Below are positions 34,498-46,500 of a stretch of 64,000 nt of DNA, one piece after another. Both the position numbers and the translations under genes were made by a program. Numbering within the stretch: position 1 is the stretch's first letter; every line of letters begins with the position of its first letter. The notes under the pieces were generated by a model, which searched no databases, was not told the origin of the DNA, and saw only the letters and a list, made by a program, of their open reading frames with translations. The DNA comes from Macropodus opercularis (Eukaryota; Chordata; Actinopteri; Anabantiformes; Osphronemidae), in assembly GCA_030770545.1 (NCBI GenBank), contig CM061090.1, positions 18,324,501-18,388,500 on the forward strand. Reading direction: 5' to 3'.

Positions 34498-36501
34498 TAG
34501 CTGCTGCCTTTCCCCACCACCGCCACGACAGACGAATAATATCACGGTCACATGGCGATGCAAGTCGGAGTCTCCCATCAGAGCAGCGTGTTGCAGGCTT
34601 GTTATTGGGCTTGTTTAAAATCACCAGCGAGTCATGCAAGATGCATGTGGAAAGTGGTGGCGGAAAGGAGAGTGAGCTGTGAGCGCAGGCCTGGTGTGTA
34701 ATGCGTCTTGGTGGAGAACTGTGCTAAACTAGCGCTCAGGGCAGGGACTTGTAAGGCACTTTGTGTTTTGCTTGGGTATAGCACTCACAAGGAATATTAA
34801 AATTTATGGACCATTGCAAACACACATACATAAACAAGACTGGTGCACTCCCTGTGCTCAAAACGCAACAAACCCAAACTTTAAAATTGCTGTAAAATTC
34901 CAACAGATGTCACATGCCCGGCAATGTAACTAGAGCAAATGAGATGCGCTTGCGTGGAGGAGATGTTGTTAAATCTCTTACAATTAAAAGGGGCATATGA
35001 AAAGAGCACTTGCCGTCCTGCTGGATATCCACCAAGGTCATTTTTGAAGTTTTATATGAACTTTAAACCCAGTAAGTCAAAAGCCATGGCTTGTAAAAGT
35101 AATGATATTTGCAGCAGGTTCAATCTGGTTTATTTAAAAGCATTGCCAAAATCTTCTTAGCTTACCGGATCATGTCTGGACTGTGAACTGCATGTTTAAA
35201 TATCTCTAACAAAATTTGTGTTTTAGGAAAAAAAAACAAACAAACAAACAGCAGGAATGAATATGAACTCTAGAATTTGAAAAATACATTAATGAGATCA
35301 TCACTGGCCACCGGCAAATTTGGGTGCATCTCTCTGCAAACTGCGAAAACCTCCTGCGAGTCCCGAGGAGGGCCCAAAGCACAACAGATGTTGCATGATT
35401 TCTAAAATAATAGAGAGGCTGAGTTGAATACCTTGACAGTGCAGTCCTTATGTACTCTTAGTACTGGAGGAGTGCCAGGGAAGAATTAGGTCAGCAGAAG
35501 TGCATCGCGCCTGGTGGAACTCCACGGCAAAAACAGCATCGGGGGAGAGGAGGGTTAGAGGTGGTGGGGGTTGGGGTGACGCACAGGTAGAAATTTCTGG
35601 AGCAGCAAAACCAGTTTTTCTTTTCCGTTGCTCTTGTAGCATGGAAACATGAGCAGAAACGTTACACCCCTGAGTCCACAGACTGCAGCCTAATTATTTT
35701 GAGCAATGAAAGGAAAAAGAAAAGGGGAATGAGATAGAGGGGGGGAAAAAAATGCATGCGAATTGCAATTCTTTCATACAGCCTGCATACAGCGTGTCTA
35801 ACCACGAGCCTGAGAAAATCCTTACGGCACAGTAAAACTGATTGTATCATCACCTTTTTTCCCCTTACAGGGTGCATTTGGAGTACTCCTCACATCACCT
35901 CCTAAAAAGGAGCATGCACCGCTGGAATACACAGTAACGGAAAAAAGGGGTGGGGTGGGGGGGGGGTAGCGAAGCAGGGATGAGAGGAAAAAGAAGGCAC
36001 AGTCAATACCCATTTTTGCCAAGGCATCCTAGTGTAAAAGAGCAAAGAGACAAAAGAAGCAGATGGATGGAGATGGAGCTAATGCTGAAAGAGAGTGTGA
36101 CAGGGGTAACAAAAGCAAGAGCGAGTGAGCCACTGTGAGTGATGGAAAGAATCGGACAAAGATGGGGCATGAATTAGAGGCGGATATGAAAGGAGGAGAG
36201 GAAGGTGGAAGCTGAGGACGAGAAGGAGCGATCGAGGCCCAGGAAGTGTGGAGTCTGACAAAGGGTCACACCGAGGGGGGTGGGGGGGTGGCGGAAGGTG
36301 TGCACCACCTCGCCACCCTGAGCTGTTCCATCCCTCGTCTGATAAACGGACCCCAGTCAATTCTGAACTTTCAGTGTTAATCTGATGGTTTCCATCGTCC
36401 CCTCCCCCTCATATTCCGGTCACGGTCTCAGATCTTCCTGCTTGCGATGGGTATCTGGCTCACACATGCTACGTATTCATTTACAGGAAGGTCTAGATTT
36501 T

Positions 36502-36523
36502 CACACACACACACACACACACA
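36502..36523. repeat. CA dinucleotide microsatellite
   Basis: Eleven CA units in upstream noncoding DNA. Confidence 0.9.
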
Positions 36524-37385
36524 GTTCCATCTACTGCCAACATGACCTCACTGCCCCCTCGTGACTGTCTTGTTGTGTAAATAAAGCTGCGTCGCAAACG
36601 CGGCCCTCCCTCGTTAGCGACGCTAAATTGGAAGAAGTAATGAGATGAGGATCTGAAGATGACGGAAAGTGAAATCGTTATTTTCGCTGGACGTGATATT
36701 CAAATGGCTTGGCAGCCATCCGTCAACATGAAAGCGGGTGTAAGCATATTGCAGATTGTGCTGAGCAATAATGTTTGCTTTTCCTCGTGAGTTGGCAACC
36801 TGAACGTTTTTAGCAACCAAAGCGTTTTTGTTTGTGTTTGTTTTTTTTTTTGTATTTTTCCAGTCAAATGCTGTTATGCTCAAGCCATTCCCACCATGCG
36901 AAAATGAAACAGTTTCCATCACTTAAGTTTCATATTATCTGATCATCGCTGGTTTAAATCAGGAGCGAGATTAACTGTCAGACGGTCGTTAAATCCATCC
37001 ACCCTTAGCCCAGCTACCGTTTCCCTGCGGACTTCCCTCCAATAATCCCCTGTTGTGTTTTTTGTTTTTTTTTCTCTGTGTCCACCGGGACTGTCATCGC
37101 TGCTACAATAAACAGGATTAATCAGCTCTGGCGTTGGACACTTTGGTCCAGATGACGCATGTAATTAAGGAGTAATTGGCATGTCATCTGTACATGAGGA
37201 AATATGACATGCGCCAGCCAGATGTTCTGGTTGTGCCGCCCTGTAAAAAGGCAGCGCTTGAACGACTGTGTCCTCAAAGGCGTTTTTTTTTTTTTAATTT
37301 TCAGGGAGATAACGTCTTTTTCACTGCTGACTCTTTGCTCCTGGAACGTCTTTATTCATCCTGCAAACTCCTCCTGTTGTAATTC

Positions 37386-37470
37386 ACTTGCTCTTTCATT
37401 TATTTACATGCTAACACACTTAAACACTAATTTGCTAACTTATTCATTTATTTACATGCTAACCCACTTA
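37386..37470. repeat. Diverged tandem duplication
   Basis: Two tandem imperfect copies, each about 45 bases, sharing the core TCATTTATTTACATGCTAAC followed by a CACTTA end. Probably local slippage duplication. Confidence 0.75.
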
Positions 37471-40400
37471 GTGCCGCTCGCATTCAGCAACTTGTTCATT
37501 TTTCCACATCCGGGATGACACAGTTACTTTCTTGTGTATTCATTTATGCACGTAGAAAGTCACTTACATTCTCGCTTGCTTAATTAAGAGGCGTCTCGCT
37601 TTTCTTTTTACTTCACACATAAGGATGGGTTCAGGTAGCTCGATATACACTGTAGCTGCAAACAATGGGAGATGGCCAAGATGCCCTTTCATGTCTAGGG
37701 TCATGTCGGCTGCAACAATAGGTCTGAACTGCCCTTATCTTGCCTTGTAAAGGTGGAGCTCTGGGATAAGTAAGAGCCTGAGTTCATGGCTCATGTGAGA
37801 GATGTTAGGATGAACGTAAGTGAGGGGAGAGTTTTCTTATTTGCCCTTGCACCTTGTATTTCCTTGGTTGTTTGGGAAGTCTGTACTAAAATGCAAACCA
37901 CTGCAGCTCTTTATAATAGTGCTCTAAACAAGCTCTCGTGAAACACTGTGAAGATACAGTCTCCGTGTTTAGGGCATTGAAGGCAACATTAGGTTTGCAA
38001 AATTGCAAAGCGGCTTCTTCGTAAATTCAATTGCAGCTACGTTATTTAAGGTGTGCCAAAGCAAGTTAGGATTATTCTTTATATGTGTTTCTGAGGGGAT
38101 TTTAGACAAACCAAATAAACAGAAAGGAAAAACAATGTTGCTGGAGCAAAGTTTCGGCCGGAGTCTGTTGTGGAGTTTGGTCCACGAGGGGTACGCTTGG
38201 CAAAAAAGCAGGGTCAGCGATCCACTTGGCTGCTAACCTCAGATAGCTGCTGGCTAATTTACAGTTTGCCCCCAATCGCAACAGAAAGCCTAGAGCCACG
38301 CTGAGGGGAGCGAGGGTGGCCATAACGGCAAAGCAAATGTCTCATAGAGATATCCCAGTAGTTTTTCATCACATCAATTTCACGCCTGTGCCGCCAGTTT
38401 TTCAAAAAACGTGACAAGATGGAGACAGAGGAGGAGGAAAAAAGAAAAAGCGGATGGTGGGATGAAGGAGATGGTGAAAAGGAAGCAAACAATGAGCTCA
38501 GCCGACAATGTTCATCTCAAGGCCTGCTCCTGGTGCGAGTGATTGCTGTCATAGCTGTCTCTTTGAACAAACAAATGAGAATATCTCTGCAGCTAATACC
38601 GCCGCCGATAATATTGCTCACACATGAATTCACTGACGCAACACAGGAGGTCTTCTGGTAATTCAACTTTACTCTTCCTGGTATTCCTGCAGGGAGCAAT
38701 ATTTGATCTCAGCGCAATAAGACAGAGGAGCGAACTAACGCGCGGCCCTTACCCTCGTCTTCCTTTTAGTGCAGTTTATGGTTAATTATGGCGTTGCTGC
38801 AACAGTAAACATATTAAATGCTCTCTTATCGGCAGGTTTTACCTACGAAGCAAACACGTCTGTTTATAAAAGCAGAGATAGAAGATATTTAACCTGACAA
38901 TTGCTTTATGGCTCCGTTGACCAAACACACTTTACAACAGTTTGCATAATTCCCCTCCTTTCTCTGTGGGGAAACGAGTTCGAGCCGTGTGTTACGCAGC
39001 GTTATGACTCAATGGTAAAGCGTTGACTGATACAGCGGCGCATTTAAGATGTCGCCGACTGTGGGTGGCATAATTATAAAAGCAAATGCACTGCTGCAGT
39101 TGAGAAACTGCTTGAAAACATAGAAGGTACTTCATTTTGCATAACTATAGGATATTTTTGGATTATACGTACAGAGTTGTCCACTGCGGGTAAACAGCAG
39201 GAGGTCCAGGCCTGTTAAAAACTTTGTGTTCTCACTGAGCGCCTGATGGAGCGCTCACCTGGGAAGGGAATAGTCAACTCATTGGATAATCTTCCATCCG
39301 ATATAATTAATGACAGTGCATTTTTAATTACCCCGGAGCGGCAGTAGGCACTACAGCTTTTGTTTATTGAGCCCCACTGATACCCATATTAACAAAGTTA
39401 GGTTAATGATAGAGGTATTTTACTTAATAGCATTTTTATTACTCCCGCTAAGAATGAAGCAATTAATTAACAATGGGCGAATTAAGCGCCTCTCCTGTAA
39501 TGGCCTTCCAGCACAGGACATCATTACCAATCGTCAAAATAATTCATAAGGCGAGGAGTCAGGTGGCAGGACGGTGATGTGAAAAAAATGAATATTCCCC
39601 AGCATACGTTTGATTTTTCATTTTCGAATGGAATAAATTATGGATATGGTCTGTCAGAGGACATGTTGCTGGTGCTGCATGCAGAGTGAACCGCAGGATC
39701 AAAGATGCAGTGCATTAAGTCACAGATTTGACATAGGTGTCTGGACATAAAAAAAAAAAAAAAAACAGAGAGAGAGAGCGAAAGTTTCCAGGCGCAGTAT
39801 GAGCGAGTGAGTATTATTTGAATAGATAAAGCAGTGAATTAAAGATATACAGATAAATGAGGGAACAACCAAAGAGAAGGGGAGATAAAAAAAAAGTTAG
39901 AGGGAAGACTGAATGTTCAAAAAATGACATCGAATAATGGACCTCAAAGACATATATGAAAGCGCATAATCTTTTAAGCTTGCATTTGAAGGTAATCTTC
40001 TATTATAGAATAGTAGCTATTTCTTTGTGGAGGAGAAATGCAAAGACAGCAGAACTGATGGGGACTATTGGTGTGACTTTGAATAGAGGAAAGACTGAAA
40101 TGGCAAAAGGTGCAATTTCTCAGACGCCGGACAAAATTCTTTCATTCCAAAAAGAACTACTAAAACAGTGGCTTGCTGAGAAATATAATCCCCCGCCCCC
40201 ACCCTCCCAACGTCCCAACACACACAAACACGCACGCACACTGGGCCACGAGTACACATGCAACAAAGAGGAAGAGATTAAAGCATTAATTCAGTGAGAG
40301 GGAATAGGATCCTGGCATAAATTTAGAGTGAATGTTTGGGGTTATCTTCTCTGCTGACTGCCGTTTCTACTCTCTGTACTCCATTGCACTCCACATGCAA

Positions 40401-43400
40401 ATGGAAATCAGGGTCACACCCTGCATCCTGCAACATATCAGGCTGTAAACTTGTTTTTCTTTGATAAGCTGTGTGCGTGTGTGTGTGTGTGTTCACAGCG
40501 ACAACAGGTGCACTCTCGTGCGTGAACATGGAAAAATACCAGGCCGTTCGTGTGCTCGTTGCTCTTTCTGCACGTGTGGGTGTTTCAGTGCGCATTTCAA
40601 GACGCGCTGTGAGACTTACAAACGTGCAATAAACGTTGAGTCGTGTTTATTCCCTTGTCGTTGCTGGGTGGGATTTACCGCACGAAGCGCACTACCTTTC
40701 CCCTGGCTTCGCACTGGATACCAGCTGGTGGGCACCGGGGCGCCGCAATGCATCGTGCCAGCGCCACAAACGAAGGGGAAAGTGCACCTCATCATATAGA
40801 AAAGTAGCCTGGCAGCCTCCAGTCCTCATTAAAAATGCACTAACGCTGAACGCTCCCATTAATCTAAGCATGCTGTATTTAGCGAGGGTAGCCTTGTGTA
40901 CAGTCTATAAAACACAGCAATTAAAGCAGGTACTTTTGGCTTCATCAAGGTCCAGTCAAGCATAATGGACTAGAAATGTGTAAAAATTCCTCCGGCAGCC
41001 AAAGCCCAATGTGAGAACAGCCAGGATGTAGCCGGTAGCAGCTAGATAGATATAGAAGTGGAAGATGACACGATTTAATCTTGCTCCTGCCTGATAATGG
41101 AGAGAAAATCTGTTAATGTTCATATCTACTGTGTTGCAGATAATCATCTCCGAGGTATCAGTTCTTATTTCAAGACATCAGTCATCCAAATACAGAGCAC
41201 AAATTGAGCATTTTATGGCAGAAACATACCAATGTGCAGAAGCAAATGTCACGGCGATGATATAAATAAGCAATTCAACATGTATGATCGTGTGTGGAAG
41301 CAGCTCCGAGAGTGGAGGTGATTCGATAACGGCATCTGTCATGACATCATTAAGGCTGCCGTATGAACTCGGTGCGAGGGTTCAAGGAGAAGTGCTAAGA
41401 CCGCGCGCCATCGAAGCACGCTTTCAACTGCAACCCGAGTAGGTTACGGCGGGGAGAGATCACACGTGTAGACTCAACAGAGTCTCCGGTGATCTGGTGT
41501 TCGAAAGGACGGACGGAATAGTACACGTCGCCACATCACACGGCAACAACTGTTTGTCCTTAGATCTACAGTGGAGACGGACATGTCAGCGTTCTCGGAT
41601 CTGTGCCAACGTCTAGAGAGCCGCAGAACGAAACAGATACAGATGCTCAATGACAAAAAAACATCCTTTATTAGCATAGCTTGTAGTGTCTCGTACAATG
41701 TTTTCGGCCCAAACAAGCAACAATTACAGGTGGTAGGGACTGACGTTGTTTGTTGCATGTAACAGTCATATCAGAATTACTTATGTCCAATTATTCTTTC
41801 ATGTGCACGCCACGCTACAAGGGACAACAGCCACATAAATGGATAATGAGGCCACGGCTCGTAATGAAAACATATATTGTCCAAGTAGCATTAAAGTCCC
41901 GTGAGGAGGAAGAACAGATGCATCAGGAAGACACATCAGCCAAACACAACACGATCACTCCAGAGGCTTCGGTCTACGCCGAAGCATCTTCTGCTTCGAG
42001 CAGGTGTGAGTTACTGTGTCACTGTGTGTTCCGGTGAGCTGTTTTGTGAGTAGAGCTGTCAACATGTACCCTTACCCGCACCGTTATGATAATTACCCTC
42101 AATTTACCCTCTGCCCCAACAGGCAGCTGGCTCAAACAGGCCAAGGGTAAAACCAGCTCCGTGCTAAGTGTGATTTCTCATCAGAAGATAAATCTTCTCC
42201 ATGCACGAGAACTACGGCACTGCCAAGTCCCAGATAAGACGTCAGCTGAGTCCACTGTTGTTTACAGGGCTATTTTTTATGGATTTTATTTATAGTGGAT
42301 CATGACCTTGAATAAGATTAGCGAGTCAATAACATGAATTCACTAAGTTGCATCCAGTGATAAGAACACGCGGCATAATTGTTTCATAATAAATACTTCT
42401 CCGGATAATGAAACTAGGACATGATTATGTTTAACAGTGAAACTGTAAAGTCTAACTACTGTATAATGACTAATGGCAGTGTGATTTTAATGGCTGCTCC
42501 AGCCACGGCTTTGCACTAATTCAAAAATTATTGGTTCTTTTTCTTTCCCAGAATAAAAACGTGCATCATCCGTACCATCAGATCCGGGTGCAGTGAGCAT
42601 GATAGCCCTGTCAGGTAATTGAAGTGGCCCATTATGACCCGACATATTATCGACTGACATTTAAACTTTTTTCATGGTTTAGGCATCAACAGACACTTCA
42701 TCTGCTTTCAGCCTTTAAAGTGTTATTTTAATTACTGTGAGAGGCTTAAACTGGAAACTAATCTACAGAGACTTTGAACCTTTTCAGCGCTTCGACTTCA
42801 GCTGACGCTTCATTTAACGTCTCACACCCCAAGAATTTAAGACATTTCATTTTCTAAGGAGTGATGTCACACAATCCCATAATTCATCAGTCACGATAAA
42901 ACGCCGCCATGTTGGCAGGAGTAATGACACTTCGCTGATTCACCTGTATGAACATTTCATGACACTTGTGTAATAACGGTAGCCACATGAGTGGATGATG
43001 GCTTTTTACAACGTGGTGCAGAAACCCAGCGGTTAACTAGCCACAGTAGCTTTAGCTTTAGTTAACATGTCAGTTGCATTCACTGCCCATTACTTATGCT
43101 AATATTAAAACATGTCTGCAATTATCAATATGGAAAAGGCAGGTGTGACATTATCAACCAAATCTCCTGTCACACTCTTCTAACCAGTTTTAATAAAATA
43201 CTCAATAACAAAAATAATACGTATAATCCATAACTTTATTTGTATTATAAATAAATAAAACATCCCACCAGTTGCGTACACCTGGACACTGGATGTATAT
43301 ATTTTGTGATTTGCTGCCGATCAAAATTTTTATTAACGGATTTGGAAAATAAATAGGTAGACTTCAAGTGAGTGTTGTAGAACAGTTGCAGAGATTTAGA

Positions 43401-43506
43401 AAACATTGCCACATGTGATTCTGTGGTTAACAGTGTCTGTGATGTGGGTTACAGGTTTGCAGCCATAGGTCTCATCTTCTCTTACCAACATGGCAGAATA
43501 AACAAA

Positions 43507-43526
43507 AGAGAGAGAGAGAGAGAGAG
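43507..43526. repeat. GA dinucleotide microsatellite
   Basis: About ten AG units in upstream noncoding DNA. Confidence 0.85.
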
Positions 43527-46500
43527 TCTTCAAACCTGACTCGTACGAAAGTATCTGATAATAAACTAAGTGACGCTGATAACTGAGCGAATATGTGTGA
43601 GAAAAGTGAAAGAAAAGAAAAAAAAACAAACAAACAACAAAATACTATTGGCTGCTGTTTAGAATTCTGCCATCACAGGTTCAGCATCTGGGAATTGATG
43701 TCTGGAAACGTTTGTTAAGGTATGAAAAAGACAAAACATTCGTCTATGTGTTTTTTCCCTGTTATGTTGTGCAACACTGTGTCTCCATTGGGACTGCCAA
43801 GCGCAAACCACAACTGTTCCTCAACCATTTTCACATTCACTTGGCCCAGACTGGGGCAAGGCAATTTGGCTCTCAGACCATCTATACAGTGCCTTGTCTG
43901 GGAATGGATTTAGTGATTCTGATCTTTTTTTTTTTGTGCCCACGTTCTTTGTCTCCATTGTGAAGACTCAGGGAAAGAGAGAGAAGAGGAAAAAAAAAAC
44001 AAGTTTGACCGAAGCTCAGTCAATTATCTCCCAGGTGTTTGACTGAAGTGATTGTAAGCGATCGCGGCGGTTCCCACGAGCCCTGGACTGAGACGGGCTG
44101 GAATTAGCCAGGAACAAAAACCCAATTCAGCAGAAGTGAAGAAACAGCAGTTTTGAATAAAACCAGGCAGAGAATGCAAAAGAAAAGACTCCCTGCAGAA
44201 GATAAAGTTGAATCCTTGGCTCCTTTTCCCCCTCTTCCTCCATCCCCCTGTTACACACTGACTATCACATAGCCTCGTCTTTTAAACAAACCGCGGGGCT
44301 GGAATTGTGTCTGTTCCTCGTTCCTGCAATATCTTATTGTGCGGAGGTTAATTACTGGCAAGGCATGAGAAAATTACATTCTCAAAATAAAGTATTATGA
44401 TTGGCCCTTCTGCTGGCTATTTTAAGTCATGCACGGTCTTCGTGTAAGATAGCTGGGAACCAGATTTTTAGACTTGTTCGATATCAAGTAACCTCGTTTC
44501 AAGTCTTCTATTAAAGCCACTATTCTGACATGCAAATTACCTTTCATTCCCTGTCCCCAAACACCATTTCCTCACGAAGATTAAGTTATAGCCCGTACTT
44601 AGAGTGCACATACTGTTGTAATAATACAGGACACTTTTTGTATTGATAGCAGTGAATTTCCTTGTGTCTTTTCACATTTCCCACTGAGAGAATTCAGTCA
44701 TGCTGAAGGGCAGCGTTTCTGCAAAGGGGGGCAGGATATTGTAGAGATTTACATTTAGGAACGGAGGAAGAGAAAAGTGGTGGATTTCTCAAGCATAACC
44801 CGCTGTGGGGTAAGCTAACATACGAAGCAACCGCCAGCAACTGAGCGATGAAGGTTAACTTCGCAGGGACTCTAACTCGGCCTCGGCGAAGAGTTTAGGC
44901 AGCGGTTTGCTCAGGTTTGCATGGATCTCATCATGGGAGGCCCCCTGGTTCCTAGGCAGTGATGTGCATTTTCCTCCCTGCTGGAATCTTATTTACTTTC
45001 TCCTTTCACATGAGATAGCCACGTCAAGCATGGTTTGCCTCCGCTGCTCTCTCGCTTAGCTTCTTGTGCTGCGTACCAGCTCACACACATCAGGGCTAAT
45101 AAACATAAAGCCGGAGGAAGCTGGTTTGGCGATGCGCAATGAGGCTTGGGGCGGGGTGGGGGTGTGAGTGACCTGGAGTCAAAAAAAAAAAGGGTATGAC
45201 ATGCAAGTTAGCGTTGCTTTGGCTTCTGATGAGCATGTAATCATGAACTGGGATACGAGTCCAAGGGCCAAGGCACCGGACATGTTCAACATCACAACAA
45301 CACCCAAAACCCCTCTAGCAATCACTGAAGCGTTCCGATATACCAAAGCACCAGCACCATAGCAAGAAAATGTCATCTAGACTTTTTATAATAATTAATC
45401 TACATACTTGTCTCAGTTTGCAGATCAAATAGGTTTGTGTACAGTATATGAAGCCGCCAGCCCTTGTTCCACTTGATGTGACTGAACTTCCACATAACCT
45501 CATCTGGATGACTGCAGGGTCTTCGCAGACAATGAAAATATGGTTGAACACACATAATCACCAGGGCAGCTAGTCGTGTGTGTCGGGTGTCTTCTAAAAG
45601 AATCACTTTTCCCTTCCCTGAATCAAATTTCAAGGTGGCCTCACACTGAGCTGTGGAAAACGCCATACAACAGAGGGAACGAGGGTAATGAAAGGTCCAT
45701 ATGTCCCCCCCCGGCAAACACCTTCGTGGGATGAACGTGACTGGAGACGCTCCAAAGAAAAATAAATGGATGGGGCTAGGTATCACCTCGGGTTGGTGAT
45801 GAGGTGCGAAATCCTGCAAGAAACAAATCTCCTAATGACCCTCTGACATGCAAACTAGTTTTATACACAGCAGTACTAAGACGTTTCTCTTGTTTTGTTC
45901 AGTTTTACGTTTTTGTCACCACTGACATGTAAAAAATGTTAAGCAGAAGTCGGATGAGATGAAAACAAACAGAAAGGGGGAAAAAAATTATTAGCCAATG
46001 AGACTAATGCATGTCATCTGACAACTGAAGGACTGGATAAAAAAAACAAAACACTAACAAAATACTTAACCTAACATACACTAAAACAATAAAACCACCT
46101 ATTTTGACTCCTTTGAAACAGATATTTGCATTAAAATCACAGCCTCCTCATTCATTGTACTTCCTGTGGTGATTTACACAACCGGGCTCTGACCTGCTCT
46201 GATATTCAAAGGTTTGTTACCTAAACTCGACTCAAAGTGACTCGGGGCAACGGTTAACAAATATCGATTTACAAACGTGTGAATTTTTTTAATAAACACA
46301 GTTAATCAGATGATGCTGAAACTGGCAGGTAACAAATTGAGTTATAGGTGACAATGACATTTTGGCATCAGTTCTGTCTTATTTGTCGGAGCTGAATCTA
46401 TCCTGTTGTTTCACAGAGAAGTTCGCACAGGTGCTACTCAAAGCACGACAACAGTGACACCTTGTCTACAAAAACCCATCGACAGACCGATCAAACCCAA

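Noticed and set aside
45400..45819. A 139-codon open frame on the minus strand, upstream of ppargc1a
   Set aside because: Considered as an alternative 5' exon, but it has no similarity to the known short alternative N-termini and no obvious donor in a useful phase.
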